In this document: piece after piece, positions 37,301 to 49,660 of the stretch
Numbering within the stretch: position 1 is the first letter of the stretch
Layout of the letters: every line of letters starts with the position of its first letter
Assembly (NCBI RefSeq): GCF_001039355.2
Contig: NW_019775746.1
Coordinates: forward strand, 8,622 to 72,621
Reading direction: 5' to 3'
DNA from: Lingula anatina
Taxonomy: Eukaryota; Brachiopoda; Lingulata; Lingulida; Lingulidae
DNA length: 64,000 nucleotides
The notes under the pieces: generated by a model
Seen by the model: the letters and a program-made list of their open reading frames with translations, nothing else
The model's database searches: none
Told to the model about the DNA's origin: nothing
Program-made: the position numbers and the translations under genes

Positions 37301-37394
37301 ATTTGAATAGTAATGTGACGTCATAAGTAATGTGACGACGACGCTTCCGTAGTTACAAAGTCAACATGGAAATGCGAAGATATATGTTTCCAAT
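37255..37394 (+). promoter_or_regulatory. CpG-rich promoter with a CRE site before the unknown membrane-protein gene
   Basis: A local run of CpG (GACAATGCGTCGTTCAACAA and following) stands out from AT-rich DNA. A perfect palindromic TGACGTCA at 37316-37323, the cyclic-AMP-response/ATF type site, lies 72 bases before the ATG. The phrase AGTAATGTGACG occurs twice. A short upstream frame starting at 37366 overlaps the main start and could limit translation. Confidence 0.5.
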
Positions 37395-40300
37395 ATGTCG
37401 ATTTTACGGTTATTAATATTATTAATTCTCAGTTTTGCTTGTGTATTTATATTACACTTTCTCCAGAATAATGACAGGTACGTACAAATTCAATGTATAG
37501 ACCGTCTTCTTAAGTTTAAGCAACAAAAGCAAACGGTGTAAATTTTCACGCTCGTAGACTGTCTTCACTTGCTCAGCACAAATTCTGAAAACGCTTCTTA
37601 TAGACGTTTTTTTTTTTGTGTTTTTTCAAAATATTTCGTTGGAAATTCTTGTTCATAAGTAGATACCCAATTGTTTCTAATGTGTACATCAATGTTTATT
37701 ATGCCTTTATACTTACTCATAGGAACATTGAAGATCAAAACCTGGAGATTTACATTAACATATCGGTTCGAGCTACTGGGGACAGCAGTCCAGAAGAATT
37801 CGTAAGTCATAAGATACATCTTACAGAATTCGAACCGAGGGAGGGCCACCCATGGTTTACAAGAACAACAACGAGAAGGAGGAGCGGCGCCAGTAGACAT
37901 CTCTTCAGCACTGACTTTAATGAAGAAATCGCTGGAAATGAACCACCTCCAACGAACCATGATGAAACAACCAAGACAGGAAACAAAACTAGTACTGGTG
38001 AGAGTCCCTTTTTTATTGAATTCGGCTTCAGACATGTTTGAATGAAGTTGATGTAGACTGAATTACAGTAAATAAATAAATAAATAAATAAAAAGCTTAG
38101 AGAAAAATGCCCAATCAGTGGTACATTGTATCAAACTTCCTGGTACTTTATCAAGCGAATGATCAAAGGAAAACTGTAAGGAAACAAGCTCTTGGTTAAA
38201 AATAAAGCGGGTTTGTGTTCGATTAGTACAAATGTCCATACTTTTTAAATGGATAGCTTATCTTAAAAAAAAAAGAGTGGATTTCAAAGCACGCTTTAAC
38301 GTGCAGAATCATAATGATGAGTGTGGCAACAGATAGTCTAAGAGTTTTGATTGGACCGTGCCGCATAACAAAATTAACGCCGCCTTTATCCATCATTCTT
38401 TTGATTCATTAAAATGTCAAATATTTTTCAGACCGTGGGTGGAATGCCTCTTACTTCAAGGCTGTAGCTTTCTCAGCCTATCAGGACGCTGTTCAAAGCA
38501 TCGCCGACGTTAAAGACAAGAGTCACAGTCACTTTGTTTTTTGGCAACACAGCCTTTATGCTCTTCTTAATAACTACTGCGACAAAGTTCAGGCAACATC
38601 AGCAGCAATAGGTGAGACAGTTGTGCCATATATGGATATCCTTGGCTACTAGTATGTCAAACTGGCTAATTATCTTCTTCTTTCTGGCATTTTGAAAACG
38701 TGTTCAGTTGTTGAATAATGTCCATTTAGTGTCTTACATGTGTCTGCCATTAGATAGCATGCGATTTTGATGCATGCTCTATGTAAATGAATTTGATTGA
38801 ACATTATACATCTCACTTTTTTCATTTCAGTGCATGACATTGTACAGGCCATTGAAGGCAGCAAGAAGTCTGCAGAAGAAGTCTTCAGGTCATTCAAGGA
38901 CGGGCTTGTAGCACACATTGATAATGGCATCGCTCGAGTGCGCCTCTATTTAGTTCCCGAGTCACCCGTGGAACGAAAGTGTAAAGGACATTCCAACTGG
39001 TACGCAAAGAGCGCCTGTACACTCTTGTTCCATGCTGCTGAATACCCTCCACAACTTGTCTCTTCTCTGGCTGAAGGATACGACAGAATTTTTGAAATCA
39101 CCAGAAGGCTCTTCGTGCGTGAGACGCACAAAGATAAGGTCTGCAAAGGCTACAACACCGTGCCGTTCCTTCGGAAAGTCTGTGAGACAGGATTTGATGT
39201 GGCGTCAAAGACAAACGAAATCCTAGAGAACGCCCAAGAGTTCCTCAGTAAATGTATTGCACAGCCAGCCTTGGACATTACCCAGAAGGTCATCACATCT
39301 ATAACAGACTGTGTATGGAAAGTTAAGGAGGGGTTTGCAAGAGCCTGCCACAATGGGATGAACCTGGGAAATAAAATTACAACTTACCTGTATCAGGGCT
39401 TGGACGTCGAAGCGGCTAAAGGTAGGTACAACATACAAATTGAAATCACCCTGGTCCCATGCAATTCCCGTTTAAAATATCACCTTTTGAAGCACATCTA
39501 CATTGCCAGAAATGTTTTCAATTTAACATGTTACAACACTTAATTATCTTCATTTCAAATATTGTTTTATTACAATAACGTTATTAGGCACAGGTAGAAA
39601 TCAAAACATTGCCCTCTTCTTTTTTCAGCACTTCTGTATTCTGTGTTGAAGAAGGTTGCGTACAAAGTCCATGACGTCTACGTACGTCTTCCCCGCTTCA
39701 ATGGTGATCCCATACATGATGGGCTGGTGGTTGTAGCCTGGGTGGTGTGTGCCCTAGCCCAGGGGTTGGTGGTCTACTGGGCCAGGAGGAAGATCAGTCT
39801 AGGTACAATATCCAATGTTTAGGCTACTGTAGTAGCCCATGATGTATTCACACACGATTGATGACTATTCCGCGCTATTTGTATTGGTTTTTAAAAGCTT
39901 TTATATTGACTATTAATGCCGTATACACTGTTTGATAATCATAAAACTATTTAGCCACAAACTAAAGGGTCATCATGATCGAAGCATGCAGTCTATAACT
40001 GGCATATTTTATCTGTACGTTTTGCAGCATTTATAAAGTATGTTGTCTTTCTAGATAACAACGTAAGAAAGGCCCGTCAAATGCGACTTCGTTTCTCCCA
40101 TCCCACCTCATCAGAAGATTACTATGACAGGATTACGAGACTCGTTAGGGAGCAGGAGAAAGATGCAGAAAGCGGAGGTGCAGAATTACCCGATGAAACC
40201 GAGAGCTTTCAAAATGTAAATGTCACCCCTGCTGTTACTGACAACGATGACAAGGACGGGGCCAACCCAATCGATGACCTAAGCAACGATTCCGGCGTGT

Positions 40301-41301
40301 GGGCAGACATGTCTTTAGGACGGATCGAGGAGGAGGAGGAGGAGGCGGCACCAACGGTATCAGCGCCCTCTTTGGCCCAAGAAAAACCAAAAGAAGTGAA
40401 AGAGGCGCAGTTTCACCTACCTCCAGAACCAGAGGCTAACGCACAACTGCTAGACCTGAAAGATGAATCCGCCCTGGAGAGCGAAGAGGTGCAGCCTGAC
40501 GACACACATGATGAAGAACAAAACACTTCAGTAACAACATATGGAGAGGAGCTAGAAAGCTCCACAGATGCAGCAAAGTACAGCAAAGGAGAGATGCAAA
40601 AGTTAGCTTCCTCTGCAGTTATCCATGACCCACAGGGCGAACCCGTACCAGATGCCGCATCTCAGATGGATATGAACAACAATGAAACAGAAAATGACGG
40701 CAGTGAACACCTCATTGAGGTAAGTTTTACGTTGTATTAGCTTTAAAATAACTTTTAAAAGTTTCATTTTAGCTCGTCATTTCCTCATATAAAACGTTGA
40801 TTGTTGATTATTACTGAAGAAGATAAAACACAATCTGCCTTTTACTGAAACATATATTTAATAGGTAATTTGTTTTATAAATGTTCTTTGGGCTTCACTT
40901 ACTATTACTGAAACATATTTAATAGGTAATTTGTTTTATAAATGTTCTTTAGGCTTCACTTATTTTTCTGCCCCTAGCTATAATTAGTAATTAAGGTATG
41001 GAGAAGGCCCTACTCCCATTTTTTTTCTGTGAAAAAAAAAAAAAGAACCGGAAACTAATTCTAAATAAAATTGTTTTAGGAAATCAAGGAGTCCCTGCCG
41101 TCCAATGTCTCTGATGTCAACACGGATGAGACACGCGGAAAAACAGTCATCTCCGAGACATTAAACCAAACTGACAGACGTGACCTCCCGACTCCTCAGC
41201 CGACCGAGGCCAACCGCGGGGGCGGCGGTTGGTGGTCCAGAATCGGCCATGCCGTTTGGGTTGTGTTCAGATACATTTTAGAGCATCCAGAGCTTTTCTA
41301 A
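37395..41301 (+). CDS. Unrecognised 729-residue membrane protein, seven exons
   Basis: Coding exons: 37395-37477, 37723-37997, 38432-38611, 38831-39421, 39629-39802, 40055-40719 and 41080-41301. All junctions are GT-AG and in frame. Residues about 4-22 are a signal peptide or anchor. Residues 24-407 hold NIS and NAS glycosylation sequons and several cysteines and look mostly helical. Residues 408-427 form a transmembrane segment (GLVVVAWVVCALAQGLVVYW) followed by ARRK, so a type I topology with a cytosolic tail is likely. The tail, about 300 residues, is very acidic, includes EEEEEEAA and looks disordered. It ends in a tryptophan-rich, partly hydrophobic segment, WWSRIGHAVWVVFRYILEHP, that may touch membranes. 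I do not know the family. The ATG at 37395 is chosen because the upstream ATG at 37366 runs into a stop. Confidence 0.7.
40841..40965. repeat. Recent 65-base tandem duplication in intron 6 of the membrane-protein gene
   Basis: TTACTGAAACATAT...ATTTAATAGGTAATTTG...GTTCTTT-GGCTTCACTTA occurs twice in a row with one or two differences. Confidence 0.75.
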
Positions 41302-42241
41302 TTTTTTTACTTCTCTTTCCATGAGAACATTTTGCTTCCTTACCGCTCTGGGTGTTCATCAAACAGTATTTCAAACTTCGAATTGTTTGTGGACATTATA
41401 CACTTTATTTGTTTTATGAGCTTGAAAAAAATCATGCCAGAAATGATTTAATGTTAAGAAAGAAGAAAAAAGAAATCACAATTACTCTCATTCAGTGGTA
41501 TTTCATTTTTCTATTGGAATAACATCCATAATTTATCAATTTACCACAACCATATCTTAAAATCGGTAAAACTGTACATGTAGTTAAAAAGTCACACAGA
41601 TATCTTACAGAGAATAACTATGCAGTTTACTGTTGTTTTGGTATATAAATATAATTATATGTCTAACGTTGTTTCTTGTGTTGATACTCAATCGCAGATC
41701 CAGAAAGTGTTAAAAAAACAAAAAACGGGAAAGTTTCCGCCCCAAAATCTTTAGACAATCTAGTATTCTGCCTGTTCGCTTTGCAGGATAAATTCTTTCA
41801 TCTTTGAAAGTCCTGGGTCCGCTAATAGGGCCTAAATAGCCTACTATTTTTATCCCCCCACCCCCCCCCCCCCCTTTTCCACCTAAATTTACAAGTTAAA
41901 TCCTCCTTTTCTGTCAGCAACATATATGGAGTTTTTAAAGTCAATGTTACATTTTGTAAAAAAAAACAAAAAAAAAAACAGGTAAATGATATTGTGCGTT
42001 AATTAAAGCCCGTACGTTTTGTTTCATATCGATGTGAAAGTGCTTGTTAACCTGTTGGAAATTTGCTTAAAACCTGTTGTTACAAGCTTAATTTAATGCG
42101 GTTACACGACGTTAAGATATGTCATGTTTATGTATTTCACGGAAGCTTCAGAAAAATTAGCGTTAATGTTATTACATGGTAATTTTATCGATTTTGTCCT
42201 GTCTTGATTTGTATCTCAGTCACATGATCAATATAAACAAC
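41302..42241. other. 3' UTR and intergenic DNA before the Sel1-repeat gene
   Basis: AT-rich with a run of C near 41860-41874 and poly-A tracts near 41960. No coding region is seen. The last 60 bases are probably the 5' UTR of the next gene. Confidence 0.45.
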
Positions 42242-44292
42242 ATGGCGACCAGAAGCGAGACACAGCAACTTCGGAACAGGCGAAGTTCAAAGGATGCTTT
42301 ATGGACACCTTCCCCTAATGATGAATGGGACCCTAATCTGCCGTATGGAGGTAAAGTCTACCTTGCGCGGAAGAAAAAGCCGGATCCGTTACACGTCAGA
42401 CTGTTTGAGGTAAGTGCAGAGAAGTTGTTGACAAGTGCGCTTCACAATCACATGCAGTCTGTTATTGAAGCCGTGTATTCTAGGCTTCTAGCCTTACCAA
42501 CCTTTATCAGGGGCTTAACAAAACTTAGAGCAATATGGGAAGGGCACACAGTAAGATGAAATGTCGGTGTTGCAAATAGGTCTATAGTTCTACTATTCAT
42601 TTTAAATGACGTGTCATTATCTGATGCCATCGGTTACTTTCTAGACCTTTTATTGATTATTATTCCAGGGCAAAGAAAACTCTATACTGCATCGTTTGGC
42701 ATGAATAATTAAAGGCTTAAGATTGATCACAGTATTGCATGTTAATATAGCCACTTTTTAATGCAGCTGAAACTTTTTTTTTCTTCAGACATATATTACC
42801 AGGCACTGAATCAGTTTGCTGGGATGGTTTATTTCAAATTGTTTCACCTTGTATACTTTGATTCATCCAAAGTAAATTTTATTTCCATATTTTCTAGGGA
42901 TTCATCATTCTCCTGGTGTTTGCGTTCTGTCTCTATGCATACTACTACTTTGATAACCTCCATTTCCATGTGATTCACGGGTACGCTCACCTTGGCTATG
43001 AGCACGCACAACACTTGGTGGGACAGAGATATCTCTATGGTAAGACTAGTCTTTTATATGTGGTGTTTATATTGTTTTTGACATTTCAGTGAGGGAATAA
43101 ATGTATTTCCTGGAAGTTTGTGGGTGAACTTCTGTGATTATCATATCTTTTAGGAATTAATGTAAATGTTTTCATTTGATTTTGCAAGGTCAGTTTTCCT
43201 TGATTTCACTATCAAAAATAATTATTTTATGTATTTACAACTTATTATGACTTAGATCTACAATCCTAAAAATTCATTGTATAAAACAATATTTGCAGGT
43301 TTTCATGTTATATTCATATTATTTCTATTAGAAATAAATATTACACTCTTTGCATTTTGATATTATAATATAGCTTATTAAGACTTACAATCTTTAGAAT
43401 TTATTGTATAAAATATGTGTGCTGTTTTCATGTTACATAAATGTTGTTTCTATTAAAAATAAATGTTACACACTTTGCGTTTCGAGACTACTTTTTTCTT
43501 CGCTTTCTCTGTCGGAAGTGGTAATTTCACTGATTACTTTTAAAATTCCAGGTCATGGTGTTGAAAAACATGAAGGCAAAGCAATGGAATGGTTTAAGTA
43601 AGCATTACAAATTGATTGATTATTGTAACTTGTGCTGTCAGGGAACTCTCACAATTACCACTACAGCAGTCAACTTCTACATATATGTACCACTGCTCTC
43701 GCAATTGTTTTATGTTGGTTTAAAAGTACTGAAATATTAAGTCACAATTTGCAGCAATTTTTGTTAATTCTATTTATGTAAATGCTTTAGTAAAATGAGA
43801 TGCAATTTAAAAAAAAAGGTAACTTTCTTTTTGCCCCCTCCGACTGAACAATTATATTGACATACTCAGTTGTGCCTAATAACATGTCATACTTTATACG
43901 ACCATTATCTGAGAACAGTAAAATATTTTAGTTAAACAAAGAGAAATTGATGTGATAGCCAGTTTCCCAATGCTGGTTCATTTTCTGACCTACTGCACTC
44001 ACCAGGTTATCAGTACTTCATAGTGGAAGTCATAGTCAAACTATAGTCAACAAAATGAGAGCCAGCAGAGTAGAAGGCTCGTACCTGTAGTTTTATACCT
44101 TGAGTAGTGCCAGTGATCAGTAGTCACTGTATTTTCTATTTCCATTTGTCAGCTCCCAACATTACTTTGTTTTCTATTTATGATTTAATATTGTATTTAA
44201 TTGTATTTCAATACTATTCCTTTTATCAAGAACAGTATTTATCAGGATCCAGTAAATGTGAAAATTTAAAATAACCTTTTAGAACTCAATAA

Positions 44293-44328
<36 letters not shown>

Positions 44329-45237
44329 GTTATTATTATTATTTTAGAAAAGCAGCAGATCAGGGACATCCTCATGCCTCCTACAATCTGGCAGTGGGCC
44401 ACCTGAATGGGTTACACACATTACCCAGAGGGTAAGTTTGTGGTGATTGCTCTCCAAATTTGAACAAAATGGCAATAGACCTTGAGTAGACTGACATAAA
44501 GACACTCACCTATGGTATACTGAATCTGGAATTTTCAGCATTATTTAACAACCATCAAACAAATGCAGCAGTGTCCAGTTTCATCAATACTGGATAGCAC
44601 TATCCATTGGATAAAATTGTTATCATCTGGAGAATTATCCGGTGGGTGAGGTAATATTTACTAAACACTACATACTTTTTTTCTGTCTCTGATATTGCTT
44701 TCCAGTTGTTAAAAAAGGCTACTATCCTCAGGATAACTTTCCAGAGGAGAGCAATTTTATCTGAAGGATATGTAGTGTTATCCATATGATAGCATTATCC
44801 CGTATTGATGAAACTGGGCCCTGGACAGTTACCTTGTGGATAAAGTTATGTTTCCTAAATGCTAGACAAATATTTTTGTTTTCGATGTTGCTATCCAGTG
44901 GTTAAAAATGGCTGCCTTCTTCAGGACAACTTTCCATAGGATAACAATTTTATACAGTGGACAGCATTATCCATAGGATAGCACTATCCAGTGTTGATGA
45001 AACTGGGCCCAGTATAATAGACTTATTGTATAATGGTCAGAAATAGCAAGTCTCAAAATGTGCATTATTTGTCAGGGAAACGTATATTTATTATATTACT
45101 CTTTTGATTCCTGCAATCTGATGTCTTTATTCAATTCCAGTGAGGCCCACAGACTGGTTCAGCATGCAGCACAGAAAGGCGTCCCTGAGGCCCACCACGT
45201 CCTCAGCAATATATGCTCCAAGGGAGGGTGTGAATAA
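42242..45237 (+). CDS. Small membrane-anchored Sel1-repeat protein
   Basis: Coding exons: 42242-42409, 42898-43039, 43552-43597, 44348-44431 and 45141-45237, giving 178 residues. Residues 1-56 are polar and basic; residues about 57-75 (GFIILLVFAFCLYAYYYF) are a transmembrane helix. The rest contains about two Sel1-like repeats: AHLGYEHAQHLVGQRYLYG then HGVEKHEGKAMEWFKKAADQ with GHPHASYNLAVGHLNG, then EAHRLVQHAAQKGVPEAHHV. Such repeats are helical pairs that bind other proteins, often in ER or mitochondrial quality control. The frame is open upstream to 42176, but the ATG at 42242, in a good context (AACATGG) and starting MATRSETQQLRNRR, is the likelier start. Orthology to a named gene is not established. 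Confidence 0.75.
44291..44345. repeat. TTA/ATT microsatellite in intron 3 of the Sel1-repeat gene
   Basis: About 18 units of ATT run to within a few bases of the exon 4 acceptor (TTTTAG at 44347), and so form part of its polypyrimidine region. Confidence 0.85.
44575..45010. mobile_element. MITE dimer with CAGTTTCATCAA ends in intron 4 of the Sel1-repeat gene
   Basis: The left end CCAGTTTCATCAATACTGGA recurs in reverse complement twice: near 44801-44822 and at the right end 44988-45010 (CCAGTGTTGATGAAACTGGG). The two internal parts are similar to each other (GTTAAAAA-GGCT and CAGGA-AACTTTCCA-AGGA occur in both), as expected if two units sit side by side. Many short GGATA/TATCC pairs add secondary structure. 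No coding capacity. Confidence 0.65.
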
Positions 45238-47420
45238 GTATCAGCAGGCATTAAACAGAGGTCAGAGGGCTTAAATGGAGAACAAGGAACTTATGTTAAT
45301 AGAGATCTGAATTGAAACAGCATTACTAGAATTGTGTAACCAATTACAACTCTGCCAGTTGCAATATTACTGAAAATGAAAAACATTTCAATTAAATCTT
45401 TGGATAATTTTTCCTATTGGCATTGACTGAGATTATCCATCAGAATCCAACCATCTTTGTACTTAAATCCATCGCGGAATCTAGCTTTTCAAATGATTAC
45501 AAATAACTTTGGGCAAAAGTCGACCAGTAATGAAAAATGCAATTTCTTAGATCTGGGATGATTAATGTAAAATATTGGCATGTTTGTACTTATCATGCAC
45601 AAATCTCAAACTTGTCACCTGCTCCAATATTTTTTTAGGACTCATTGACATTCTGTACTTGATATACTCAAATATACATGATCAGTTCAGCTCAAATGGG
45701 GAAAAACATGACAGGGTTGTATACAACCTGCCACACTCTCATTACATTTGTTCATGTGTTTATTACCACTCATTCAAGGAAAGTGTAATATTTGGTGTTG
45801 TTTTTTTGAAACAAATCTTCAGTTTTAAGCTTGCGTCCAAATCTCCCTATGTGTTAAGAGAGAACAGAGTTGTTTGCAAATGTTTGTTTTGGTGCAGTTT
45901 TAAAGATTGTATCATTTTGATAACTGCTATTCTACAGTAGACCTTACATACATTGTATTAATTGGGACCAACTATTATTGTCCATAATATGCAGTCTGAT
46001 TTTTACATGAATACTGTTCTGTCATAAGACAGGGGCAGAACATTATAATAGGGGAGTGTCTGGTTGATGTGTGGCCATTACAATAATATTATGCAAGATC
46101 TGCTGTTACATGGATTTAATTTTATCAACTGGTAGCATTTATTATTTAATTAAAGTGTTGTTTAAGGATTTCAATAATTGTTAACCTCATAAGAATGTTT
46201 ATTTTGTGGAATTTATACTAGTCTGTCCATCTCATGGATAAAGAAAAGAATCTCATTTTTGTTTGTGGGTTAGTGCAAGTTTAACATGTTTTATGTTTAT
46301 TGTATTACTAATAAGATGATTGTGCATTTTATTTAAGGTATTTTATAAGATCTTTTTTTGTAATACTCACATTCCGTCCGACTTGCATGAAAAGTACCCC
46401 AAGTTGCAGAGGTTACTAAGGGTTGTGAAAAAGAGAACCAAAGAAACTGCAAAAGGCTGCTGAAATTCTCCACTCCGTTATTGCATCTTTGCTTCATCGT
46501 ACTGTGTTAAATAATTACACTTTATTTTTGTTTATCAATAACTGTAAATCAATCAGTGTGCATATTGTCAAGTCAGGCAAGAAATAAATGTGTTCACTGT
46601 ATAAAAATTGAATTTATTGACATTTTTACATTCCACTCTTAGCAGAATTACCAAAGCTTAATTGGTATTTTTCTGAACTTTCTTTTGTTTTTCTCTGTAG
46701 GAATACACGTTGTTCCATAGACAGCTTACTATGCAATTTATCCATTTTTTTTTTTTTTTTTTTTTTTTTGAAGGAAGATTCTTTTTCATTAAAAATTAAT
46801 GGTTACGTAATTCAGTATCTCCGCCCATAATTATGAGAAGCACATCATGCAATGCTCAAGTCTGATATCTTTCTCCCTCCCTGTCCAAAAAATCCAATAG
46901 AAAAGTTCAATAAGTATTCTATAGTATAATGGATAGTATACATTAGAGTATAATGTATTCAGCCTTTTCGTCCTTGATATGTGGCATAACAGCTCAGAAC
47001 CTATCAAGACTGAAAATGAAATGTTCAGGATCTGACAGGAAATTCTCAGTGAAGGCCATACCACAGGCTAAGTTAACTGCAGTAGGAGGGGCTGTCTCTA
47101 TTGATCCACTACCTGTCAGGCTTTGTCATCTGGACACAGTACACCATGGACTACACTTTCTAACCATAGGAGCCATTCCCATCCCTATGCTGGCTCACTG
47201 ACACTATTATTAGACGCAATTTATTTCCAGCATACTGTGATTTTGCTATCCTTTCCTAACATTTGGAATTTACCTTGTTCTTGACAATACCAATCAATGC
47301 AAGACAGTCATGCCTGTACTGTTATATTCTTTGTCATCAACGACATTACCTTTCACATATATAATCCCCTTCACTTATGTTGAAATTCACATATCCTCTT
47401 TACATGTTGTTTTCTTCCCT
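45238..47420. other. Convergent 3' UTRs and intergenic DNA
   Basis: The Sel1-repeat gene (plus) and CTNNBL1 (minus) end toward each other here. AATAAA at 46583-46588 may end the plus transcript. TTTATT at 47219-47224, which reads AATAAA on the minus strand, may end CTNNBL1. A poly-T tract lies near 46747-46769. A plus frame at 46953-47201 is open but has no recognised family. Confidence 0.45.
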
Positions 47421-49605
47421 TCAAAATTTGCTGACCAGATCGAGAATTTTGGACTGCTCTGCTTCTTTGGCTTCAGGATTCTTTGCATCCCCAATGTTTC
47501 CTGCATACTCTAAAATGTCAAAATAAGGAGCTTTAAAAATCTCCTTTTAGACTACATAAGAGTCAAAATTTATCAAATTTATTTTTCCAATTAACTGTTT
47601 GTCCACTATATCTTATAAAAAGTTTGAACTGATTTGACATTCGGCTGCTATGAAGCAATTTTTTTGATAAATGAAACTTTCATCCAATCATTACATGAAA
47701 TCTTACAGATGAAATGTTTTCTTTTTTATTTCATCCTAAAGACACAATTAGTGCTCAACTTACAAAAAAAAATTTATATATATATATATATATACTTCTG
47801 AAATGTCAACACCATTTCCTTAATCACTAAGGCATACCATATCTAAGATTGTTCACAAAGTATGCTCTGACTTCAAGTTCCCCAAGTTTTAACTTCTCAG
47901 TAATGGAGATGGAAACCAGGGAATATCATCTGGGCCATGATGGTAAATTTATAAGTCAAAATGGGTATGTGGATTGTGAATGGCAATGGATATTCTTTGA
48001 TTTTCCAGTGACACATGAGTGAGGGGAAAAGGGTTGAAAAATAATTATTTGAATATGTATGTGCCTAATGCCCTTCACATGCTTATAATATATGATGGTC
48101 TTACCCCTCATAACACTTTTAATGGTCTTCACTGATCCTCCTCGTAAGTTCAATATCTGCATGACACGCTGCTTTACCTGCAAATAAAGAGGCATCTCTG
48201 TGAAAAAAGTTAGAAAACCTCCCAGTTGAAATACAGCAATAACAACTAAAATCCCCACAATTATGATCAAACAACCTCTAAAAACCTAGTATGTCAAATC
48301 TACTAGTCAGCTGCTCTGGACTGGTGGCTAATGAATGCATACACCTACAGATGGCACTCCAGTAACACATATCTCACACTTACAGATGGCACTCCAGTAA
48401 CACATATCTCACACTTACAGATGGCACTCCAGTAACACATATTTCCAGCATGATAAAATCAACCAGTTGCAGTGTAAAGAGTCCAGCATCTAAACGTCTC
48501 AGGTAAAACTGATCCTCCATATCATCATCAATATCACCACCAAAGAACTTCAGATCCTGAAATACAGACAATGAAATTTAAATGACATTGTGTTATATCT
48601 GATGTAAATTGATCTACTTTTGTGCATGTTCTACCTTTCTACATTTTCTCTCATTTTTATTTCATCTCTCCATAGTGTGTTTACTATTTTAAGTAACAAT
48701 TCTGTAAGAAATAAACTTATTTTGTTTAAAAATTCAATGATAAAAATCTCAAGGTGAAAATATTTGTAAATATCTTTATTTTCTCATTAAAAATATTCAA
48801 ACAGTGCCCAACAATTTCTAGAAATTTTAAAAGCAATTTGGAATGAATTTATGGGCAACAGCCATTGTTTTTAAAGCATAAATACTTATCTAGTATTCAT
48901 TTCAATAACACAAATATTAAGAAAATGCGCAGCTAATTGGAATTTTAGGATATTTCCTATGACCCAATATTTTATATTAGTGTTACAGTTGTTAACCTTT
49001 TCACCTAAGTAAAAAGATATAGTCATAAAAGAAACTCACATTTTTCTCTTTCTCAATCTGCAGGTCCACTTGTCGCACTTTTTCCAGGTACTTAAAGTGG
49101 AGTTCCATTAACCTATCAACCTGGGAGAAAAAATAAATTCTGTAAATAACAATAACTGCTTAACAAGCAAAAAAAAAAAAAAAAATTAATGAATAAATAA
49201 ATTAAATTTACTATGCTACCAATAAATACAATAATTTCTCTGACTGCTAAAGATAATCAAATTTGTGTAGAGAAAACAAATATAAAACATTTGGTCATAT
49301 TTCATCCAGTCATTGCCACTGTGATAACAGGAATTATTACAGTCACAACAAAAATCTAATCGCATGATCCCAGCAAAAAAGCAGTAACTTCTCAATTTCC
49401 ATGACACCTTCAACCTTCAAATTAAGATGAAATATTTGACAGAATTTTAGTTACTTTTTCATGGTCATTTTCTGTAAATTTGTTGAGTAGCCTCTGGCGC
49501 TGGGTTCCGGTGCAGTTCTTCAGTAAGGAACCAATTATGGAACAGATGTGTTCTGAAAAATGACATAACTGTGCTGTCAGACAGATTTATAAAAAAAAAA
49601 ACAAA

Positions 49606-49660
<55 letters not shown>

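Noticed and set aside
46953-47201. 82-codon plus-strand frame near the CTNNBL1 3' end
   Set aside because: No family recognised, no neighbouring exons found, and it lies antisense to the probable CTNNBL1 3' UTR.
48346-48442. Short direct repeats as a CRISPR-like array
   Set aside because: The units are contiguous with no spacers and cover an exon-intron border in an animal gene.
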